A stretch of 64,000 bases of DNA from CAVPEW01 sp963703565 (GTDB taxonomy: Bacteria > Actinomycetota > Acidimicrobiia > Acidimicrobiales > VFJN01): the NCBI GenBank assembly GCA_963703565.1, contig CAVPEW010000068.1:1-64000 (forward strand), given 5' to 3'. Position 1 is the first letter of the stretch. The number at the start of each line of letters is the position of its first letter. The notes beneath the pieces are model-generated. The model worked only from the letters and a program-made list of their open reading frames with translations. It ran no database searches and had not been told where the DNA came from. The translations under genes and the position numbers were made by a program. This document shows positions 24,058 through 33,679 of the stretch, in pieces.

Positions 24058-25065
24058 CACGACTCCAGGGTTCGGGGGATGGTGGAGTGCTCGGCGACCG
24101 GTCGCGTCAGGAGCCGGGCAGCCCGAGCGCAGACCGCCGCGGCCAGCGACCACCCCAGGACCGAACGCCACGTGGACCCCGACACCCCGAGCAGGTCGAC
24201 GATCTCGGCAGCCGGGCCGTGGAAGGAGGGCGGACCGCCGGTGGCAGAGCGGGCCGTGCCGGAACCGCGCTGGGCGGAGCCCCCTTGCGCTGCGGGAACG
24301 ACGTCGGAGGTGGACGAGCCGGGCGGCTCCGACGGTGCCGGCTGGGCGACGGTGGCCTCGGTGGCGGGTCTGCCCGCGCCGGTTGCGGCGGGATCGGGCT
24401 TCGCCGCCGCGGCCCACGAGCGGCCACCGGACTCGTCGGGCGCGCCCAGCTCGAGCTCTGCGGTCCAGTACCGCTCGACCGGCGCGTCGGGCCCGGTCCC
24501 GCGGGTGCAGGCCAAGCCGATCGTGTAACGCCCGGCCGGGAGCGCAGCAGCATCGAACAGCGCCAGGTCGAACGCGGGCACGTTGATAACCGTGCCCTCC
24601 CCGCCGGGCTCCTCGGCGAGATCCGTCGCCGCGTTCGCGTAGGCCGCGGTTCCCGTGCGGTACAGCGGCAGGCGGACCTTGGAACCAGTCTGGTTGGGCA
24701 CCGGACCCTGCGCGCCGAAGGTCGAGCTCGTCGGGGTCGAGCCCCGCCGACACCATGAAGGACTGCACCCGGTACCCCCCCTCTGTGCTGTCGCCCGGGC
24801 AGGCCGCCCCCTCGGGCAGTGCGAGGGTGAACGCCGTGCGCGACGTCCCCGCCTCCAGCGGCTCACCCGCTCCGGGCATTCCGAGGGGAGCGACGATCCG
24901 AACGCGCCCGGGGGGCTCGGCGAGCACAGGACCGGCGACGGCTGCAGCCGCAGACAGCACCACGGCGGACGCGCCCCACCCGACCGACGCCGCGACCAGA
25001 GCTCGGCGGCACCTGGAGCGGCGTCCACTTCCCACAGATCGCGAGCTGATCGTGCCCGAGCTCAC
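24057..25065 (-). CDS. membrane-anchored two-Cys-domain protein, frameshifted
   Basis: Third copy of the cluster's secreted domain, split by a frameshift. The first frame, from GTG 25065 (GTGA overlap upstream), gives a signal segment, TAFTLALPEGAACPGDS, and SFMVSAGLDPDELD. The rest is one frame over: FGAQGPVPN..., EEPGGEGTVINVPAFDLALF, YTIGLACTRG, a Pro/Ser/Thr-rich linker and a C-terminal transmembrane helix. The switch falls at about 24715-24735; removing one base near the CTCGACC there restores a continuous protein aligned with its paralogue at 25062-25802. The span is 3n+1 bases. Gene order and overlaps at both ends are intact. Confidence 0.72.
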
Positions 25066-25802
25066 GGTGCCTGCGCTTCCCGCTTCCGGCCGGTCCGACT
25101 GCTGCGATCGTGCCGCGAGGGACGGGCGCGCCAGGCGAGCATCGCGGCCAGCAGCCCACCGGCGACCGCGGTGATGGCCACGGGGAAACCGCTGCCGTCT
25201 CCGTATGCGGGCGGGTCGAACACGGTCCAGGCCACGCCGGCGGGGTCGTGGGGGTCTGCCGTCAGCTCGATCTCGGCCGACCAGTAGCGCATCGTGCGGG
25301 TGAACAGGCTGCACGCCAGGCCGATGTGCGCCCGCCCGAGCGGGAGCATCCCGGGCTCGAACACGGCGAAGCTGAAGACCGGGACGTTGATGATCGTGCC
25401 CTCACCGCCGGGTTCGGACGCAAGATCGGTCGCCTGGTTGACGTAGGTGGCGGAATCGGCCCGGTACAGCGCCCAACCACCGTCCACCTGGGGTCGCAGG
25501 CCCTGGTAGACGACCTCGCCCGGATCGACCGAGGCCGGCACGAGAAAGCTCTGCACGCGGTAGTTGCCATCGACGCTGTCGCCTGGGCATGCCGCCCCCT
25601 CGGGCAGTGCGAGGGTGAAGGGAGTCGACCCTCCGCCGCCTCGCAGCGGCCGGTGGCCCTCGGGGTCGACCACGACGACCGCGCCGGGGGGGGCGCTCCC
25701 CCCCGCCGGCGCGAGCGAGGCGGATGCGGCCCGGGTCGGCCCGGCGGCGAGCGCTGCAGCCATGACCACCATGCCGACCGGGCCGAAGCCTCTAGCGCTC
25801 AC
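25062..25802 (-). CDS. membrane-anchored two-Cys-domain secreted protein
   Basis: A 246-residue protein starting at GTG 25802, whose GTGA overlaps the preceding gene's true stop. It has a signal peptide (…GPTRAASA), the two-Cys domain (TPFTLALPEGAACPGDS, SFLVPASVDPGEV, EPGGEGTIINVPVFSFAVF, IGLACSLF, RYWSAEIEL), and a C-terminal transmembrane helix with a basic cytoplasmic tail. Because of a frameshift in the upstream gene it can be mis-read as the C-terminus of a 1164-residue fusion. The domain's function is unknown; two conserved Cys probably form a disulfide. Confidence 0.75.
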   Translation of the reverse strand: MSARGFGPVGMVVMAAALAAGPTRAASASLAPAGGSAPPGAVVVVDPEGHRPLRGGGGSTPFTLALPEGAACPGDSVDGNYRVQSFLVPASVDPGEVVYQGLRPQVDGGWALYRADSATYVNQATDLASEPGGEGTIINVPVFSFAVFEPGMLPLGRAHIGLACSLFTRTMRYWSAEIELTADPHDPAGVAWTVFDPPAYGDGSGFPVAITAVAGGLLAAMLAWRARPSRHDRSSRTGRKREAQAP

Positions 25803-28430
25803 CGTTGCACCGTCGCCGGGTCCGGCTCGACTGGCCGCGGTCGCTTGGTGATCTCGAGCGCGAGAAGCGCGCTCGAGCAACCCCGCAGCGGCGAGGCCCG
25901 GAAGAACGAAGCGCGACGCCGGCACGGTGACTCCCGGTGTACGCACCAGAGCCAGCTCAGGCGGTGTCCTGGCATCCCCGCTCCCACCGCCGCTGTCTCC
26001 GACCACGCCCTCGGAGACCGCCGCGCCAGACGCCAGGTCTGCGAAAGACGACGACCCGCCCAGGTCGTCGAAGCCGAACGGACCAGCACCGGGCGCGGCA
26101 GTCTCCGACGACGCGCTGAGCTCGCGGATCGTGCGAGCCGCCACCTTCGCCTGCGAGGCGAGCGCGTCGGGCAACGGCGCGTAGCCGACCGGCAGCTGGC
26201 CGTAGTTGGGCCCGCTCACCTGCCCTTCGCCTGCCGCGTACTCCACGAACGACGCGAACTCCTCGCGTTGGGTGGTGGTGAGGTCGAGAGGTCGAAGCGC
26301 CGCGTAAGCGATCTGGCTCAGCGGGTAGGCGCCACTCGCTCGGACGGTCGGATCGGCTACCAGCACCGCGGGGTCGCTACTGGGCACCATGCCCTCGACT
26401 CCGGCGGCAAGGCTCTCCGGATCGGGAGCGACGAAGCTCCTCTGGGAACCGTTGTCGCCGGCCCGGCTCAGGCTCGCAGACTGCAACCCGAACAGCTCGG
26501 CCGACGCCGTGTCGGTGAGCGCCAGGATCGTGCGGGACCCGGTGGGCTGCGGGGGGGTCCGGGAGTAGTAGCGGTCGGCGCTGGCGGCGAAGGCGTTCTC
26601 CTCCAGGCGGGCCCCGTCGGTGGCGGCGCGCGCCGAGCGCGCCGTCTCGCGCAACGACTGCGCGTAGGGGCTCCAGTCCGTGCCGCAAAGCGCGGGGGGC
26701 ACGATCCCGGTCGGCGTGACGGGCGCCTGGTAGCAGTAGGGATCGGCCTTGGGGAAGCTGTCGGGCGCGCCGGCGGCGAAGGGCTGCCCGGCGCTGCTCG
26801 CCCCCGCCGTGGTGGCGTAGACGGGGTTGACCTGCATGCCCCACTCGTCGGGCCGGCCGTCGAGCCAGGCCCGGGCCTCGGGGTCCGCCAGGACGTACTC
26901 CCACAGCTGCCGGGCAGCGTCGCTGCTGCCCGAGGGCAGGAGCAGCCCGCTGAACTCCTTTCGCCAGACAGGCTCGAGCTCGCGGAACTCCGGGTTGAAG
27001 CGGAGGAAGTCCTCGTCCTCTCCCAGGTGGTCGGGATTGTCCTCCAACCACGGGTAGTCGGGGGCCCGCTTGATCGTGACCTGCCGGGCGTAGGACTGGG
27101 TCAGCAGCTTGGCCACCAGCCGCGGGGTGAGGTTCAAGGTGGCGACCCGCACGCTGCGCAGCTCTGCGGCCGCGTCGTCGGCATCGAGCGCCGGCCGGCG
27201 CTCGATGTTGAACGCGATCGTCAGGCCCGACAGCGTCAGGGGCGCGTACACCACCGGGTCGGTCGGGTCGCGCCGGGCACGATCGATCGGCCTGGAGACC
27301 ACGTACATCCCTGGCGAACCGGGCACGTTGGCCAGGAGCTGCTGGCGCGCCCCGGCGTCGCTGACCACCCCGTACGCGAAGGGTCGCTGGCCGGGTCGGG
27401 CGCACAGCACCGGCTGCCAACTGCTGATGGCCTGCGCGATGAGCTCGTTGCCGACCAGGCGGGCAGAGTCGTCGCCGAGCTTGCAGGCGGTGTCGACCGG
27501 GTTGAACTCGAGCGGCACCGAGATGCGGTGGCGCCACTGGTCGAGCGCCAAGGGAGAGGTCGACACGCCCGAGCTGTCGCCGAAGGGCGTCCCACGGTTC
27601 TCCGTCGTCGGGTCGGACCGGGGCACGATGACCAGCCAGCACCGGGGGACGCGCGTCCCGCCGCCAGGTGTCGGCTGCACCTGCTGCCCGCAGCCCAGGC
27701 CGGCGTTCTCGATGCCGGTCACCACCTCGAAGAACTCCGCTCCGCTGCCGTTGGGAAGCGTCCGGGCGCCGGCGACCTCGTTGGTGTTGACGACGTTGAA
27801 GTACGGGTTCTGCCAGTACGCACCGCTCGACACCGGGCTGTAGGTGGGATCGGTCTGCACGGCGACGCTGGTCCCGTCGACCGCCCGGAAGGGCAGCCAG
27901 ACGTTGCCGGTCCGGTCGTCGAGAGTGCCCGCCTCGGGGTCGTAGGACGGCCAGCCCCGCCTCGACACGATGCGCTCGGTTGCGAGGCCGCCCGGGGGGA
28001 AGGGACCGCCCGACACACCCCCGTAGACGCCGTTGGAGGCGCCGAACGCGCACTGCTCCGGCGGCGGGCCCGGGTTGTCGGGCACGGTGCCGTCGTCGTC
28101 GCCCCAGCACTGCATGATCTGCAGGTAGTTCGAACCGAACGCGGCACCGAGCGCCTCTATGGTCTGGCTGGCCCCCGACCACGTGACCGACACCGCCTGG
28201 TTTCGCAGGGCCCGGGTCTGGTTGACCGAGATCGACAGATCGCTGTAGGGACCACGGCCGCGCACCGTGACCGCCGACGCTGTGGGTGCCAGCGCCGTGT
28301 CGGTGCCGGAGCGGCCGGTGACATCGGAACCCGAGGCGCGCCCCGTGGTCAGTGGCGAGAGCATCACGACGACCGCGACCGAGATCACCACGGCCCGCAC
28401 CGCCCCCCGGCGTCGCTCGTAACGAGTCAC
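25799..28430 (-). CDS. large PstS-like surface binding protein, frameshifted near its C-terminus
   Basis: About 876 residues, far longer than a normal PstS. GTG 28430 overlaps the pstS stop. A signal/anchor helix (VVISVAVVVML) is followed by a novel N-terminal half (WSGASQTIEALG, MQCWGDDDG), and then PstS-like elements: LSGLTIAFNIE, RLVAKLLTQSYA, and late YPLSQIAYAALRPL with LPVGYAPLPDAL. The final TM helix is broken: VLPGLAAAGLL runs into ERASRAR. Removing one base near 25870-25885 gives LLSALLALEITKRPRPVEP and a stop at 25799 that overlaps the next gene's GTG. Confidence 0.72.
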
Positions 28431-30079
28431 CGCTCGGGATCCTCGGCGAGACCCTCGCGAGCAGGCCCCAGCCGCTGCCACAGGAGCGGAGGGCCCACCA
28501 CGAGCCCGGCCAGCAGCAACCCGATGAGCACCACCAGCCCCTGGGATGTCCCCCAACCCGATTGGCCCGCCAGGGTCGTCGGAGTGGCCGTCGCCCCGGT
28601 GGTGGCGGCATCGCTGGTCTCGCCGAGGGGGACCCCGAACTCGTCGACGGCCACCTGACCGCCCGCTCCCGCCTCGGGCGAGGCCTCACTGCCCACCGCG
28701 GAGCTGCCCGCGCTACTGCGGCCGCCTCCACCGGCGGCGGCCGACACGGGCGTGGCGACCTTCTTGAGGCCACCGGTTCCGGTGGCGCACTGCGTCGGCC
28801 CCTTGCGGTCACAGGGTTCGGGCTGCGGAGCCGTGGATGCGAGGAGGTTGGTGCCGTCGGGGGAGAAGGTCGGGTTCTTGCAGGACTCGATGTTGATGGA
28901 CTGCACCTCGACCCCGGGGATCCGGCGGATCTGGTCGAAGCTGGCGCGAACGAGGTTGACGGGCAGAGGCGAGTAGCCGAGCGAGGCGGACTGCTGCTGC
29001 GCCTGGCACATCGCGTAGTAGGAGAAGGCCCCCAGGGTGCGCCCCTTGGCCTCGGTGAACTGACCCCGGACGACCGTGGGCAGGATCAGGTACGAGTAGG
29101 ACGACAGCTGGTAGCTGCGCGGGTCGGGGTCACGGTAGACGTCATCGAGGATCTGGGTCAGGTACTCGGTGGATCGGGGGTCGGTGTTGATGCGGGCCTT
29201 GAGCAACGAGACGGCCACGTTCTGGGGCGTGGGTTCGGTGTAGTAGCCGGCGGCGTTGAGCACCTTGGCCACGGGGAACTGCGATCCGAGCGCGTAGGAG
29301 TAGTTCACGTAACCGATGGCGCCCTCGGCGAAGCCCTGCGTCACGTAGCCGGCGACGCCGAGGTCACCGGACTGGGCGATCATGCCGGGCAGGGTCGGGT
29401 AGTACGAGGTGAAACCGCAGGCCGGGGCCCGCCCGGAGCGCCGGCAGAGTTCGTTCCACGCGCGGGCGTGTTCGTGGATCATCCAGCGGGTGAACTGCGC
29501 GCTCGAACCCGAGCCGTCCGAGCGAACCACCGGCACGATCTTGCGGCTCGGCAACGTGAGGCCCGGGTTGTCCGCGGCCAGGGCCGGGTCGTTCCACATG
29601 GTGAGGTTGCCGGTGAAGATCCGTGCGACGTTGTCTCCCGACAGCCGCAGGTTCGTCACCCGCCGCCCGTTGATCTGGAGGTTGTACATGAACGCCGTGC
29701 CGCCCGCGGTGACCGGGATGTAGGCGTAGGAGCCGGCGGCCGGGTTCTCCGGTGCGGATCCGTCCTCGGGCTGGAACTGGAACGGGATGTCCGACGCGGC
29801 GAAGTCGACGGTCCCGTTGAGCCAGTTCTTGCGCCCCGCGCTCGACCCGCTCGGGTTGTAGTCGACGGTGATACCGAACTGCTTGACGTTCACCCGCATG
29901 GCGTCGATGGCGCCCGCGGCCCACGAGGACCCTTCACCTGAGATGCGCTGGTAGCCCTCTGCGCGCGCTGATGGCGTCGACAGCCCGGTCAGCGCGGCCA
30001 ACGTCGCCAGGGCCACGGCCGCGACCCCAAGGCGAAGACGCGCCCTCCCGTCCCCAGCCCGGTGGGCGGTCCTGCTCAT
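28427..30079 (-). CDS. pstS: phosphate-binding protein PstS, C-terminally membrane-anchored
   Basis: A 550-residue phosphate-binding component of the Pst importer. A signal peptide (…TPSARA) is followed by the phosphate-site elements ISGEGSSWAAGA and PSGSSAGRKNW, DFAASDIPF, and VVRSDGSGSSAQFTRW. Unlike lipoprotein PstS, it ends with a Ser/Gly-rich linker, a transmembrane helix (LVVLIGLLLAGLVVG) and a cytoplasmic tail. ATG 30079 overlaps the pstA stop (ATGA). It feeds PstC/PstA. Confidence 0.92.
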   Translation of the reverse strand: MSRTAHRAGDGRARLRLGVAAVALATLAALTGLSTPSARAEGYQRISGEGSSWAAGAIDAMRVNVKQFGITVDYNPSGSSAGRKNWLNGTVDFAASDIPFQFQPEDGSAPENPAAGSYAYIPVTAGGTAFMYNLQINGRRVTNLRLSGDNVARIFTGNLTMWNDPALAADNPGLTLPSRKIVPVVRSDGSGSSAQFTRWMIHEHARAWNELCRRSGRAPACGFTSYYPTLPGMIAQSGDLGVAGYVTQGFAEGAIGYVNYSYALGSQFPVAKVLNAAGYYTEPTPQNVAVSLLKARINTDPRSTEYLTQILDDVYRDPDPRSYQLSSYSYLILPTVVRGQFTEAKGRTLGAFSYYAMCQAQQQSASLGYSPLPVNLVRASFDQIRRIPGVEVQSINIESCKNPTFSPDGTNLLASTAPQPEPCDRKGPTQCATGTGGLKKVATPVSAAAGGGGRSSAGSSAVGSEASPEAGAGGQVAVDEFGVPLGETSDAATTGATATPTTLAGQSGWGTSQGLVVLIGLLLAGLVVGPPLLWQRLGPAREGLAEDPER

Positions 30080-31314
30080 CGAAGCTCCTCCGGGTGCGCA
30101 GCGAGCGCCTCGATGCGGGCCAGGTCCTTGGCCGAACGCCGGGTCAGCCGGCGGGCCCTCCGGGGACGGACCTGATCGGGTGGGCGTCCACCCACGAGGC
30201 GAGCCAGCGCGAACAGCACCAGGACGAGCAGCAACAGGACCGCTGCGGTGGCGAAGCCGCGCTTGACCAGTGCCTCCTGGGGAGCCCGAACGAACTCGTA
30301 GGACGCCAACGGCAGCGACACCATCGGGCCGCTGGCGGGATCGACGTTGAGAGTAGAGGTGAACCCGGCCGTCAGGAGCACCGGAGCGGTCTCGCCGATC
30401 CCCCGGGCCACCCCCAGGATCACCGCAGTGGTCAGGCCCGACCGCGCCGTGGGCAGCACGACGTGGCGCACTCCGCGCCACTGCGGCGCGCCCAGCGCTG
30501 CCGCCGCCTCACGCAGGTTCCCGGGCACCAACCGCAGCACCACGTCGGCCGAGCGGATCACGATCGGCAGCATCACGATGCTCTGCGCGATCGCCGCGGC
30601 CAGCCCCGAGCGCTCGAAGCCCAGGACCAGGATCCAGGCGGCGAAGACGAACAGGCCCGCCAGCACCGACGGCAGGGCGATCATGGCGTCGACCACGGTG
30701 CGCACGACGCGGGCCGCTCGACTGCGGCTCTCGTTGAGGAACACCGCGCAGGTCACGCCCAGGGGAACCGTCATGAGCAACGACAGCGACGTGATGATCA
30801 GGGTCCCCACCAGGGCGTGGCCGACGCCTCCTACACCGAGCGGATCGGCCGGCCCGGCCGAGCTCATGTCGTCGATGTAGAAGCTCGGGTGCCACAGCGC
30901 CTCGCGCCCGCGCCAGAACGTGTACCAGATGACCGAGAACAGAGCCGCGAACGCGACCGCCGCCGCGGTGGCGAAGGCGACCGACATCACCTTGTCGACC
31001 AGGGCCGGGCCTTCCTCGCCGAAGGAGAGCAGCAACGCGTAGGTTGCCAACGAGAGGCCGTACCACACCACGAGCGCGCCGACCCGGCCATCGATGGGAG
31101 CGATGCGACCGAACAGCAGGGCCGTGATGCACGCGGCGCTCACCCCGGCGCCCAACAGGGACGCCACGTCATCGCCTCGCAAGCCGCGCACCGACCGCCG
31201 AGGGGCGGGCGGCCGGGGCGGGCGGTCGACGCCCGGCACCACGGTGCGCACCGAACCGGGCTCGTCGGCGGAACCCGGTGCCGGGGACGGCGGGTGGTCG
31301 AGGACGCTCGGCAC
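30076..31314 (-). CDS. pstA: phosphate ABC transporter permease PstA
   Basis: A 412-residue inner-membrane permease. The EAA-type coupling loop LREAAAALGAPQWRGVRHVVLP (about residue 275-296) and SLSLLMTVPLGVTCAVFLNE are typical of PstA. It has an unusually long N-terminus: ~50 Pro/Arg-rich cytoplasmic residues, then extra helices before the permease core. GTG start, six bases after the pstC stop. Pairs with PstC; the ATPase is the distant PstB of the same cluster. Confidence 0.92.
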   Translation of the reverse strand: MPSVLDHPPSPAPGSADEPGSVRTVVPGVDRPPRPPAPRRSVRGLRGDDVASLLGAGVSAACITALLFGRIAPIDGRVGALVVWYGLSLATYALLLSFGEEGPALVDKVMSVAFATAAAVAFAALFSVIWYTFWRGREALWHPSFYIDDMSSAGPADPLGVGGVGHALVGTLIITSLSLLMTVPLGVTCAVFLNESRSRAARVVRTVVDAMIALPSVLAGLFVFAAWILVLGFERSGLAAAIAQSIVMLPIVIRSADVVLRLVPGNLREAAAALGAPQWRGVRHVVLPTARSGLTTAVILGVARGIGETAPVLLTAGFTSTLNVDPASGPMVSLPLASYEFVRAPQEALVKRGFATAAVLLLLVLVLFALARLVGGRPPDQVRPRRARRLTRRSAKDLARIEALAAHPEELR

Positions 31315-31320
31315 GGCTGT

Positions 31321-32340
31321 TCAGCCCTCGCTCGCCGCACCCGAGCGCGACCGGGCCACGAACGCCGAGGCGATGAAGTTGACCCCGAGCGTGAGGGCGA
31401 ACAGCGCCAGGCCGGCGGCCATCAGAGCAGACAGGCCGAACCCGGATGCCTCACCGTGACGCAAGGCGATCAGGCTCGACACCGAGTTGCCACCGGCCTC
31501 GAGGATGTGGAAGTTGATGTCGAAGCGGGGCGAGATGATCAACAGGACAGCGAGCGTCTCGCCCAGAGCCCGGCCCAGCCCGAGCATGGTCCCGCCGATG
31601 ATGCCGCCGCGGGCGAAGGGCAGCGAGACCATCCGGATCATCCCCCAACGCGTCGCGCCCAGCGACAGAGCGCCTTCGCGCTCACCCGCCGGGACCTGGG
31701 ACAGCACCTCGCGCATGATCGAGCACTGGATCGGCATCACCATCAGGGCGACGACCAGGCCGGCGACGAAGGTCGACGCCGTAAAGACGGTCTCGCTGGC
31801 CAGCGGGTCGTTGCTCCCGGCGCCATCGACGTGGAACAGGGGGATCCACCCGAACCAGGACGAGATCCAACGCGACACGCCGATCACTTGGCCCTGGAAC
31901 AGGTAGCGACCCCACAGGCCGTACACGACGCTGGGGACCGCTGCCATCAGATCGACGAGTCCGATCAGGGTGGACCGCACCCGGACCGGCGCCACCTCGG
32001 TGATGAACAGTGCCGTGCCCAGCGCCAGCGGCAGCGCCACCGCCACTGCCACGAAGGCGATCGACACGGTGCCGGTCAGCACCGAGGCGATGCCGAACTC
32101 ACCGCTGTCGGGTTGCCACTCGGCGGTCGTGAGGAAGCGCACGCCCGTTCGACGCAGCGCGTCGGCGGCCTCCACCGAGAGGAACACCCCGACGGCGACC
32201 ATGAGGGCCAGCACCGTGAGCCCCGAAGCCAGCGACACGCTGCCGAAGATCCGGTCGCCGGCGTCGCGAGGGGCGTGGACGGGCCGCGGGACCGCCGGAG
32301 CGGCCCCATCGGTCTCGGCGGGGATGGTCGTGGCAGCCAC
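31321..32340 (-). CDS. pstC: phosphate ABC transporter permease PstC
   Basis: A 339-residue permease with six main helices, the PstC signature AAVPSVVYGLWG, and the coupling loop EREGALSLGATRWGMIRMVSLP. It mediates phosphate passage together with PstA. GTG start 32340, four bases after the stop of the coiled-coil membrane gene upstream. An extended periplasmic loop (WFGWIPLFHVDGAG) is present, as in many PstC. Confidence 0.92.
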   Translation of the reverse strand: MAATTIPAETDGAAPAVPRPVHAPRDAGDRIFGSVSLASGLTVLALMVAVGVFLSVEAADALRRTGVRFLTTAEWQPDSGEFGIASVLTGTVSIAFVAVAVALPLALGTALFITEVAPVRVRSTLIGLVDLMAAVPSVVYGLWGRYLFQGQVIGVSRWISSWFGWIPLFHVDGAGSNDPLASETVFTASTFVAGLVVALMVMPIQCSIMREVLSQVPAGEREGALSLGATRWGMIRMVSLPFARGGIIGGTMLGLGRALGETLAVLLIISPRFDINFHILEAGGNSVSSLIALRHGEASGFGLSALMAAGLALFALTLGVNFIASAFVARSRSGAASEG

Positions 32341-32343
32341 GGT

Positions 32344-33243
32344 TCAGCCGACCCAGGCGAGCAGGAGCACCACGAGCAAGACCACGGCGACCAGCGGTCC
32401 GACCACGTCGAGGTAGACGAGCACGCGCCCACGCGACGGCACCACCGCCCTCGCTCCGCTCCCCTGGTCGATCCCACCGGCCAGCCCCGCGACCACCGGC
32501 TCGCTCTGCGCGACAAGCGGCGCCGTCGCCGGCACGGTCGGAGGCGTGACCCGCTGGGCGCCCGGCCGGACGACGGTGCTGAAGGCCGTCGGCTCGGGGT
32601 CGGCTGGCTCCGGGGCCTCGAAGGGCGCGGCCCGCACGGGCGACGCGACCACCTGAGCTGGTCGCAACGCGGCGAGAAGCGCCGGCACGAGCGCTTCCAC
32701 CAGGCGGTCGCGGTCGGCGGGGCCAAGGGGGGTCGCCTCGGCGGGCTCGGTCGCCTCGGCGGGCTCGGTCGGATCAAGGGGCTCGGCGGGCTCGGGGAGT
32801 ACGGCCTCGAGCGCGGAGGGCACGACCCGCAGCGCGGGCGCACCGACGATGGCCGCATCTGGCGACGACCCGACCGGGGGTGCCGCGACGGCAAGCGCCT
32901 CGTGGACCAGGTCGGCGGCGCGCGCCCGCGCCTGGTCCAAGACGATCGCTGCCTCCACCCGGGCCACGTCGAGTTCCTCGCGCATCTCGGCCCGGCGGGC
33001 GTCGACCCGGGCCCCCAGAGCCGATCGAAGCAGGGTGCCCGCCGCACCGGCACCCTCGTGCTCGGTAGCGGTGACCTCGACCGCGGCCCGCTGGCGGGAC
33101 AGGAGCTGCAGCGAAAGGCGCGCTATCTCCGATCGGGCCGCTCGTACGACTCGCTCCGCCTGCGCGGCCTCGGCGACGAGGTGGGACTCGGGAAGGTCCG
33201 GGGACGCTTCGGGAACCACCGCGGCGAGTGGTTCAGCCGGCAC
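32344..33243 (-). CDS. coiled-coil, Pro/Ala-rich, tail-anchored protein upstream of pstC
   Basis: I do not recognise this family. About 299 residues from GTG 33243 (overlaps the upstream stop by 11 bases). Residues ~25-135 are a strongly helical, Ala/Arg/Glu-rich coiled coil (AERVVRAARSEIARLSLQLL, RRAEMREELDVARVEAAIVL). Residues ~150-265 are a Pro/Glu/Ala-rich linker with DPTEPAEATEPAEAT repeats, and residues ~275-299 are a C-terminal transmembrane helix. A cytoplasmic coiled coil tethered to the membrane by its tail, encoded with the phosphate permeases, suggests an accessory or scaffold role. Confidence 0.7.
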   Translation of the reverse strand: MPAEPLAAVVPEASPDLPESHLVAEAAQAERVVRAARSEIARLSLQLLSRQRAAVEVTATEHEGAGAAGTLLRSALGARVDARRAEMREELDVARVEAAIVLDQARARAADLVHEALAVAAPPVGSSPDAAIVGAPALRVVPSALEAVLPEPAEPLDPTEPAEATEPAEATPLGPADRDRLVEALVPALLAALRPAQVVASPVRAAPFEAPEPADPEPTAFSTVVRPGAQRVTPPTVPATAPLVAQSEPVVAGLAGGIDQGSGARAVVPSRGRVLVYLDVVGPLVAVVLLVVLLLAWVG

Positions 33244-33679
33244 CGGATCGCTCCCTGCCCCGGACCGCGGGCTCGGGCCCTTCCACGATCGTCGTCGAGC
33301 TGCCGTCAACAGCCGCCCTCAGGCGCTCTGCCTCCCGCTCACCCGCGGCGACGATGCGCTCCGCGCCGGCCTGCGCGGCCCGCGCGATCGAGTCGAGTGC
33401 TGAGGCGTGCACCCGCTCCAGCCGGGCGAGCTCGTCGAGAGCGGCGAGCGTGAGCTCACCAAGTTCGACCCGCTGCCGCTGAGCAGCCCTCGCTGCGGCC
33501 TCGGCCCGAGCGGCGGCGGCACGGTCGGCCTCGGCGATGGCCGCCTCCAACCGGGCGCGCTCGCGCGCCGTGGCGTCGAGGAAGCGGACCAGCGCTTCTC
33601 GGTCGACCGCGGCGGTCCACTCGAGGTCGTCCACCCCGAGAGGAGCAGGGCGGGTGGTGCCGGGTGAGTCGGTGTTCAC
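33233..33679 (-). CDS. coiled-coil protein upstream of pstC (second)
   Basis: Not a recognised family. 148 residues from GTG 33679, in GTGA overlap with the gene before. After ~25 polar residues, residues 35-130 form one long Ala/Arg/Glu coiled coil (RERARLEAAIAEADRAAAAR, ALDELARLERVHASALDSIA, GAERIVAAGEREAERLRAA). No signal or transmembrane helix, so it is cytosolic. The pattern resembles stator-type or DivIVA-type helices but shows no diagnostic motif. It is encoded between two other helical proteins of the same operon. Confidence 0.7.
   Translation of the reverse strand: MNTDSPGTTRPAPLGVDDLEWTAAVDREALVRFLDATARERARLEAAIAEADRAAAARAEAAARAAQRQRVELGELTLAALDELARLERVHASALDSIARAAQAGAERIVAAGEREAERLRAAVDGSSTTIVEGPEPAVRGRERSGAG

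Noticed and set aside
23092..25314. 740-residue minus frame joining two two-Cys-domain proteins
   Set aside because: The middle ~300 residues are out-of-frame translation caused by the shift near 24725. Two separate genes with their own signals explain the region better.
25110..28658. 1182-residue plus-strand frame
   Set aside because: Arg/Gly/Ala/His-rich sequence with no domain, antisense to the PstS-like gene whose minus-strand product has signal, PBP-like and TM segments.
29971..33453. 1160-residue plus-strand frame over pstS-pstA-pstC
   Set aside because: Antisense shadow: Arg/His/Gln/Asp-rich translation, while the minus strand encodes unmistakable Pst proteins.
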